Source of the DNA: Actinomycetes bacterium | GTDB taxonomy: Bacteria > Actinomycetota > Thermoleophilia > Solirubrobacterales > Solirubrobacteraceae | NCBI GenBank assembly: GCA_023405705.1 | Contig: JAEXXR010000424.1 | Span: 1 to 7,970 of the forward strand | Reading direction: 5' to 3' | Length of the DNA: 7,970 nucleotides | In this document: in pieces, positions 1-7,970 of the stretch | Layout: each line of letters opens with the position of its first letter | Numbering within the stretch: the first letter of the stretch is position 1 | Notes under the pieces: model-generated | What the model saw: only the letters and a program-made list of their open reading frames with translations | The model's database searches: none | What the model was told of the DNA's origin: nothing | Position numbers and translations under genes: made by a program

Positions 1-1499
<1,499 letters not shown>

Positions 1500-1507
1500 G
1501 GATGCCG

Positions 1508-1715
1508 ATGGAGCAGCGAGTGAGCCTCGTGACGCTGGGCGTCGCCGACCTCCATCGGTCGGCATCGTTCCATCGAGACGCTCGGCAGGGCCGCCGCCGC
1601 CACCGACTGGGGCGGGTACTCGGGCGTGTTCCTCGACCCGGACGGGCACGCGTGGGAGGTCGCGGTCAACCCCGGCTGGACGCTCGGCAGCGACGGCTCG
1701 ACGCGCCTGCGCTGA
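1508..1715 (+). pseudogene. VOC/glyoxalase-fold protein remnant, internally deleted and out of frame
   Basis: The 5' part (ATG 1508, preceded by GAGGA at 1498-1502 over the uvrB stop) reads MEQRVSLVTLGVADLHRSASF. That is the typical first beta-strand and helix of a vicinal-oxygen-chelate protein. From about 1572 the homologous reading moves to another frame (the uvrB frame). It continues through TDWGGYSGVFLDPDGHAWEV and NPGWTL to a TGA at 1713-1715, which is the typical last strand with the metal-binding Glu of this family. Intact relatives have about 130-140 residues, so about 70-80 central residues are missing and the two ends are out of frame. Two copies of TCCATCG (1551-1557 and 1569-1575) lie near the junction. 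An ORF starting with the N-terminal frame runs on to 1912, but it loses family resemblance at once and crosses the antisense gene, so I do not accept it as a protein. The fold and family call are firm; the original substrate is unknown. Confidence 0.8.
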
Positions 1716-1744
1716 CGCGCGAACGCGGCGCGGCGACGCGTCAG
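1712..1744. terminator. Inverted repeat spanning convergent stop codons, candidate bidirectional terminator
   Basis: CTGACGCG at 1712-1719 is the exact reverse complement of CGCGTCAG at 1737-1744, giving an 8-bp stem around a 17-base GC-rich loop. The left arm contains the TGA of the VOC remnant. The right arm contains the TGA of the minus-strand gene. There is no T-tract on either side, so this is not a canonical intrinsic terminator, although T-less hairpins are often proposed as terminators in high-GC actinobacteria. Termination is inferred; the repeat itself is directly visible. Confidence 0.45.
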
Positions 1745-1980
1745 GACGGGCAGTGCATGAGCGGCTTGGGGCCGCTGCGGTCGAACGTGTGCGCTGACAT
1801 CGGGTGGCCGCACAGCGGGCAGGCGCGCTCGGTGCGCACGGGTTCGGGCTCGGTGTCGAACGGACCCACTGATGCGGGACCGGCGAGGCGGATCAGCCGA
1901 CTGTTCCAGTAGGCGTACCACCCACCGGCCGCCCGCACGCGCTCGCGCAGCGGCGGGCGTTCCGGATCGTTTCGTGTCAT
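1741..1980 (-). CDS. Small conserved-looking protein with C-terminal Cys/His (zinc-ribbon-like) cluster
   Basis: The protein has 79 residues starting MTRNDPERPPLRERVRAAGG, followed by an aromatic stretch GWYAYWNSRLIRLAGPA. It ends with CPLCGHPMSAH and then LMHCPS at the C-terminus. The CxxC pair and the later His-Cys pair could together bind one zinc ion, though the spacing is not that of a named family I recognise. There is no signal peptide or membrane segment, so it is probably cytoplasmic. I chose the ATG at 1980-1978 because a TACACT -10 box (1993-1988) ends 7 bases before it, which implies a leaderless mRNA. The in-frame ATG at 1986 would fall too close to the box. The upstream extension of this frame, antisense to ohrR and uvrA, is a GC-driven open frame and not part of the gene. 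It is divergent from the adjacent ohrR and shares its operator, so OhrR may control it. Function unknown. Confidence 0.65.
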   Translation of the reverse strand: MTRNDPERPPLRERVRAAGGWYAYWNSRLIRLAGPASVGPFDTEPEPVRTERACPLCGHPMSAHTFDRSGPKPLMHCPS

Positions 1981-1985
1981 GATCA

Positions 1986-1997
1986 TTAGTGTACTAA
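1986..1997. promoter_or_regulatory. Palindromic operator TTAGTgtACTAA, probably bound by OhrR
   Basis: TTAGT and ACTAA are exact reverse complements separated by GT, an AT-rich island in very GC-rich DNA. MarR-family dimers bind short palindromes of this type, usually in their own promoter. The site overlaps the -10 of the minus-strand gene and the -35 position of ohrR. One bound dimer could therefore repress both directions. Assignment to OhrR rests on position only. Confidence 0.6.
1988..1993 (-). promoter_or_regulatory. -10 box (TACACT) for the small minus-strand gene
   Basis: On the minus strand TACACT fits TAnnnT and ends 7 bases before the ATG at 1980, so transcription would start at or next to the A of ATG (leaderless). 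No convincing -35 is seen. The hexamer lies inside the palindromic operator, so a bound repressor would cover it. Confidence 0.45.
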
Positions 1998-2019
1998 CAA
2001 AACCGGGTAGAGTGCTGAC

Positions 2020-2526
2020 ATGGACCCCCGCGATGACCTGTTGAAGCTCGACAACCAGCTCTGCTTCGCCCTGGTCACCGCGGCCCGCAACGTCGTCTCG
2101 ATCTATCGCCCGGTGCTCGAGCCGCTCGGGCTCACGCACCCGCAGTACCTCGTCATGCTGGCGCTGTGGGAGCGCGCCCCGCGCTCGCTCGCGAACCTCG
2201 CGGGGGAGCTGGCGATGGAGTCGGCGACGCTCTCCCCGCTGGTGAAGCGCCTGGAGGCGCAGGGGCTCGTCTCCCGCGCGCGCAACGCCGACGACGAACG
2301 GCAGCTCGACATCACGATCACGGCGGCCGGCCGCGCCCTGCGCGAACGCGCGCTGGGCGTGCCGGAGCAGATCATGGCTCGTGTCGGGGTGGATGCCGGC
2401 GAGCTCGCCGCCCTCCGCGACGCCCTCGCTCCCTTCGCAGGGCGCCGGGCGCCGGCCGCGGGAGACCCGGTCGCGACCGGTGCGAGTTCGCGCAGAGCGC
2501 ACGCCGGAACCGCTGCGACGCCCTGA
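2020..2526 (+). CDS. ohrR: OhrR-type MarR-family organic-peroxide-sensing repressor
   Basis: This is a 168-residue winged-helix regulator of the OhrR branch of MarR proteins, which leave DNA when a single N-terminal cysteine is oxidised by organic peroxides. The N-terminal block LDNQLCFAL aligns with Bacillus subtilis OhrR without gaps and puts the reactive residue at Cys15, its usual position. Tyr29 is kept, but the partners Tyr19 and Tyr40 of the Bacillus protein are Val19 and His40 here. There is no second cysteine, so it is a one-Cys type. The recognition region is about residues 56-85, and the wing carries the conserved DDERQ (91-95). Residues 140-168 are an Ala/Arg-rich tail beyond the usual length of about 147. 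The start is fixed by a leaderless promoter. The usual target, ohr, is not in the window; the divergent 79-residue gene is the nearest candidate target besides itself. uvrA begins 39 bases after its stop. Confidence 0.85.
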   Translation: MDPRDDLLKLDNQLCFALVTAARNVVSIYRPVLEPLGLTHPQYLVMLALWERAPRSLANLAGELAMESATLSPLVKRLEAQGLVSRARNADDERQLDITITAAGRALRERALGVPEQIMARVGVDAGELAALRDALAPFAGRRAPAAGDPVATGASSRRAHAGTAATP

Positions 2527-2536
2527 GCCGGCCCCG

Positions 2537-2559
2537 GTGTCGGAGGCCCCACCTAAACT
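2537..2559 (+). promoter_or_regulatory. uvrA promoter of RecA-NDp (PafBC-type DNA-damage) architecture, leaderless
   Basis: TGTCG at 2538-2542, within GTGTCGGAG (2537-2545), is followed by exactly eight bases and then TAAACT at 2554-2559. The mycobacterial RecA-NDp consensus as I remember it is tTGTCRgtg-N8-TAnnnT. The core TGTCR, the spacing and the -10 fit; the first base and one of the trailing gtg bases differ. Six bases separate TAAACT from GTG at 2566, so the mRNA should be leaderless. I see no SOS box of the actinobacterial LexA type in this 39-base gap. In mycobacteria such promoters need the PafBC activator and drive LexA-independent damage induction; use of PafBC here is inference. 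Confidence 0.6.
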
Positions 2560-2565
2560 TGTCGG

Positions 2566-5477
<2,912 letters not shown>

Positions 5478-5478
<1 letters not shown>

Positions 5479-7427
5479 TGGCCGCAGCCCTGCCGTACAA
5501 GCCGAGACCGGGCGAGATCCCCACCCAGCCGGGCGTGTACCGGTTCCGCGACGCGGACGGGCGGGTGCTCTACGTCGGCAAGGCGAAGAACCTCCGCGCG
5601 CGGCTGTCGAACTACTTCGCGCCGCTGCACACGCTCCACGAGCGGACGCGGCGCATGGTCACCTCGGCGTCGTCGGTGGAGTGGACGGTCGTCCCGACGG
5701 ACGTCGACTCGCTGCAGCTGGAGTACATGTGGATCAAGGAGTTCGATCCGCCGTACAACGTGCGGTACAAGGACGACAAGTCCTACCCGTACATGGCCAT
5801 CACGCTCGCCGACGAGGCGCCGCGCGTCATCGTGACCCGCAACCGCCGCATCCCCGGTGCGCGCTACTTCGGGCCCTATCCCAAGGTGTGGGCCGTGCAC
5901 GACACGATCGACCTGATGATCAAGGTCTTCCCGATCCGGACGTGCTCGGACTCGTCGTACAAGAAGGCGATGGCCTCGGGGCGCCCCTGCTTCCCGGGGC
6001 AGATCGGCCGCTGCGGCGGCCCTTGCTCCATGAAGGTCACGATCGAGGAGCACCGGGCGATCGTCGACGACTTCGTCGCGTTCATGTCGGGCGGTGACCA
6101 GCGCTTCACCCGCGACCTCACGCGGCGCATGCGCGAGGCGTCCGCCGCGATGGACTACGAGTCGGCGGCGCTGTACCGCGACCGGCTGCAGGCGATCGAC
6201 GCGGTCCTCAGCCGCAGTTCGCTCGTGCTCGCCGAAGACACGGATGCCGACCTGTTCGGCATCGCGGAAGACGAGCTCTCCGCCGCGGTTCAGCACTTCG
6301 TGGTGCGCGGCGGACGCGTGCGCGGCGTGAGGGCCACCACGATCGACAAGGAGCTCGACATCTCCGGCCCCGACCTCGTCGACCAGGTGCTCCAGCGCAC
6401 CTACGGACCGGCCGGTCCCGGTGAGATCCCGCGGCAGGTGCTGGTCCCGTCGCTGCCCGACGATGCCGCCGATCTGGAGCAGTGGCTCCAGGAGCGCCGG
6501 GGCAAGCGGGTGTCGATCCAGGTGGCTCAGCGCGGGCGCAAGGCCGACCTCATGCGCACCGCGACCCTCAACGCGCAGCAGGCGCTGCTGCTGCACAAGA
6601 CCCGCCGCACGTCCGACTACACGGCACGCACGAAGGCCCTCACCGACCTGCAGGTCGCGCTGGGGCTCGCCGAGGCGCCGCTGCGGATCGAGTGCTACGA
6701 CGTGTCGCACCTGTCGGGCACCAACGTCGTCGCCTCGATGGTGGTGTTCGAAGACGGCCTGCCGCGCAAGGACCAGTACCGCTCGTTCGGCGTCAGCGAG
6801 ACCACCGACGACACCGACTCGCTCTACCAGGTGCTGACCCGTCGCCTGGCGCACGTCGACCGCGACGACGCCGCCGCCGACAGCGAGGCGGCGCCGGATG
6901 CCGCGGCATCCGCCTCTGCCGGGTCCGGCGATCCGGACGCGCCCGTCGTCATCGAACGCAAGCGCCCCCGGTTCGCCTACCGCCCGCAGCTGCTCGTCGT
7001 CGACGGCGGCGCGCCGCAGGTCGCGGCGGCCGCCCGTGCCCTCGAAGATGCCGGGCACACCGAGATCGCGCTGTGCGGCATCGCGAAGCGACTCGAAGAG
7101 ATCTGGCTGCCGGGGGAGGAGTACCCCGTCATCCTGCCGCGCACCTCGGAGGCCCTGTACCTGCTGCAACGGCTGCGCGACGAGGCCCACCGGTTCGCGA
7201 TCACGCACCAGCGCAAGCGCCGCCGGCGCGACATCACCACCGTGCTCGGCGAGGTGCCCGGCCTCGGACAGGCGCGCATCAAGGCGCTGCTGCGCCACTT
7301 CGGCTCCGTCGCCGCGCTGAGCCAGGCGTCGGCGGAGGAGATGACGGAGCTCCCCGGCATCGGACCCAAACTGGCGGCGGCGATCGCCCAGCGGCTGGCC
7401 GACCGGGAGTCATCCTCCGGTCGCTAG
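5478..7427 (+). CDS. uvrC: Excinuclease ABC subunit C (dual-incision nuclease)
   Basis: UvrC cuts the damaged strand 3' and then 5' of the lesion after joining UvrB. The protein has 649 residues. The N-terminal GIY-YIG nuclease has GVY (19-21), YVG (32-34), Lys35, Arg42 and the metal-ligand Glu82. A Cys-rich segment ([14 protein letters not shown]) follows near residue 175. The UVR motif that meets UvrB is at about 207-245. The C-terminal RNase H-like nuclease keeps the catalytic triad: Asp408 in YDVSH, Asp509 in VVDGG and His571 in EAHRF. An Ala/Asp/Ser-rich insert of roughly 35-40 residues (about 457-495) separates the two Asp residues and widens the usual spacing. Two helix-hairpin-helix motifs (about 590-640; PGLG and PGIG) end the protein. 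ATG 5478 overlaps the uvrA TGA by one base (TGATG), with only a weak AAGG before it, so translation is probably coupled. The preceding open frame inside uvrA is a shadow. Confidence 0.98.
6895..6912. repeat. 18-bp perfect palindrome in the uvrC linker
   Basis: CGGATGCCGCGGCATCCG is its own reverse complement, formed by head-to-head copies of GGATGCC. It lies in the part of uvrC that encodes the low-complexity linker (PDAAASA), where amino-acid constraint is weak. It could form a hairpin or be a protein-binding site; no function can be shown from the sequence. Confidence 0.6.
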
Positions 7428-7430
7428 GCT
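7425..7430 (+). promoter_or_regulatory. Candidate rapZ -10 box (TAGGCT)
   Basis: TAGGCT overlaps the uvrC stop codon and fits TAnnnT. A start near 7437 would give rapZ a leader of about 74 bases containing both hairpins. I find no good -35, so read-through from uvrC remains equally possible. Confidence 0.3.
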
Positions 7431-7438
7431 GGGAGTCG

Positions 7439-7455
7439 CGGGCCGGTTCGGCCCG
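7439..7455 (+). terminator. GC hairpin after uvrC, possible T-less terminator or attenuator
   Basis: CGGGCCG (7439-7445) and CGGCCCG (7449-7455) form a perfect 7-bp all-GC stem with a 3-base loop, starting 12 bases after the uvrC stop. No T-tract follows. It may slow or stop transcription, or protect the uvrC mRNA 3' end. Role inferred. Confidence 0.4.
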
Positions 7456-7478
7456 TCCGCGTCGGCCAGGGTGCCGAT

Positions 7479-7494
7479 GGTCGGGGAGCCGACC
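7479..7494 (+). other. Second stem-loop, just upstream of the rapZ ribosome binding site
   Basis: GGTCGG (7479-7484) pairs with CCGACC (7489-7494) around a GGAG loop. It ends seven bases before the GGGAGG ribosome binding site of rapZ. The looped-out GGAG resembles a second Shine-Dalgarno sequence. It may influence rapZ translation; this is inference. Confidence 0.35.
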
Positions 7495-7500
7495 GATCTG

Positions 7501-7506
7501 GGGAGG
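7501..7506 (+). promoter_or_regulatory. Ribosome binding site of rapZ (GGGAGG)
   Basis: GGGAGG ends four bases before GTG 7511 and decides that start. It is the strongest Shine-Dalgarno sequence in the window. ohrR and uvrA show none and are predicted leaderless. Confidence 0.7.
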
Positions 7507-7510
7507 GAAC

Positions 7511-7970
7511 GTGGCAGACGACCAGCCGGCCGGCGAGGTCCTCATCGTCACGGGCATGTCGGGGGCGGGCCGCACGACGGCCGCGAACGCCCTGGAGGAT
7601 CTCGACTGGTACGTCGTCGACAACCTCCCGCCGCAGATGCTCCGGCCGCTGATCGAGCTCGCGAACCGGGCCGAGTCCGGCCTCCCGCGGATCGCCGCGG
7701 TCGTCGACGTGCGCGGGCGCAACTTCTTCTCCGACCTGCGCGAGATGATCCAGAGCCTGCGCGAGGGCACCAAGGTGCGCGTGCTGTTCCTGGAGGCGTC
7801 GGACACGGTGCTGGTGCGCCGGTTCGAGCAGGTGCGCCGGCCGCACCCGCTGCAGGGCGACGGAACCATCCTCGACGGCATCTCGGCCGAGCGCACCCGG
7901 CTGCGCGAGATCCGGGAGGCGAGCGACATCATCGTCGACACCTCCGCCCTCAACATCCACCAGCTCGCCC
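7511..7970 (+). CDS. rapZ: RapZ/YvcJ-family nucleotide-binding protein, 5' part (3' end outside window)
   Basis: This is the P-loop nucleotide-binding family called YvcJ in Bacillus and RapZ in E. coli, where it is an RNA-binding adaptor controlling the GlmZ small RNA. In actinobacteria the molecular role is less clear. The first 153 codons are present (full-length members have about 285-300 residues). The P-loop is GMSGAGRTT (15-23), with Arg21 where most P-loops have Lys. Next come the family block [12 protein letters not shown], the VDVRGRNFF segment (Asp66) and the [20 protein letters not shown] segment. GTG 7511 is chosen for its GGGAGG site and because it puts the P-loop at the usual distance from the N-terminus. 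In other actinobacteria, uvrC is followed by rapZ, yvcK and whiA, so those genes are expected to the right. The RNA-binding C-terminal domain cannot be judged here. Confidence 0.93.
   Translation, partial: MADDQPAGEVLIVTGMSGAGRTTAANALEDLDWYVVDNLPPQMLRPLIELANRAESGLPRIAAVVDVRGRNFFSDLREMIQSLREGTKVRVLFLEASDTVLVRRFEQVRRPHPLQGDGTILDGISAERTRLREIREASDIIVDTSALNIHQLA

Larger units (their letters stand above)
1986..2013 (+). promoter_or_regulatory. ohrR promoter, leaderless
   Basis: TAGAGT at 2008-2013 fits the actinobacterial TAnnnT -10 and is followed by six bases (GCTGAC) and then ATG at 2020. The predicted mRNA start is therefore the start codon itself, which agrees with the lack of a Shine-Dalgarno sequence. 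A weak -35, TTAGTG at 1986-1991, lies 16 bases upstream and coincides with the palindromic operator, which suggests autorepression. Confidence 0.55.

Noticed and set aside
2435..2526. Possible frameshift in the ohrR 3' end explaining the unusual tail
   Set aside because: Neither of the other two plus frames in this stretch gives a typical OhrR C-terminal helix, so there is no positive evidence for a frameshift.
2527..2565. LexA/SOS box upstream of uvrA
   Set aside because: No sequence like the actinobacterial palindrome built on CGAAC and GTTCG is present in this gap; the promoter fits the RecA-NDp pattern instead.
7424..7960. Minus-strand open frames opposite rapZ
   Set aside because: They are shadows of rapZ, whose P-loop and family blocks and strong ribosome binding site are clear on the plus strand.

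Overview
The window is high-GC DNA, roughly 70% GC by eye. It has actinobacterial traits: strong G/C third-position codon preference, leaderless start codons placed 6-7 bases after TAnnnT boxes, and an arginine in place of lysine in the RapZ P-loop. Word use (frequent GGATGCC, with GAT otherwise rare) and protein style suggest Microbacteriaceae, perhaps Microbacterium. That genus-level call is inference.

Layout, left to right. (1) The 3' three-quarters of uvrB (to 1499). (2) A decayed VOC/glyoxalase-fold gene (1508-1715) that keeps only its first and last strands, in two different reading frames. (3) A 33-base region with an inverted repeat spanning the convergent stop codons. (4) A small minus-strand gene for a 79-residue protein with a C-terminal Cys/His cluster (1741-1980). 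(5) A compact divergent promoter region with one palindromic operator, TTAGTgtACTAA. (6) An OhrR-type MarR-family peroxide-sensing repressor (2020-2526). (7) uvrA (2566-5478) behind a DNA-damage-type promoter with a leaderless GTG start. (8) uvrC (5478-7427), overlapping the uvrA stop by one base. (9) An 83-base spacer with two GC hairpins. (10) The 5' end of rapZ/yvcJ, which runs off the right edge.

The genes are mainly one DNA-repair locus. UvrA (damage recognition), UvrB (verification and loading) and UvrC (dual incision) are the complete bacterial nucleotide-excision nuclease, and all three lie on the same strand within about 7.4 kb. The ohrR unit and its divergent small gene sit between uvrB and uvrA and bring organic-peroxide sensing next to DNA repair. 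The best evidence of regulation is the uvrA promoter. It matches the mycobacterial RecA-NDp (PafBC-dependent, LexA-independent) architecture TGTCR-N3-N8-TAnnnT with exact spacing.

I see no mobile element, CRISPR array, tRNA or rRNA, and no wholly new system. The points worth a second look are the uvrA promoter, the shared divergent operator with two leaderless genes, the internally deleted VOC gene, the altered OhrR sensor pocket, and an 18-base perfect palindrome in the uvrC linker.
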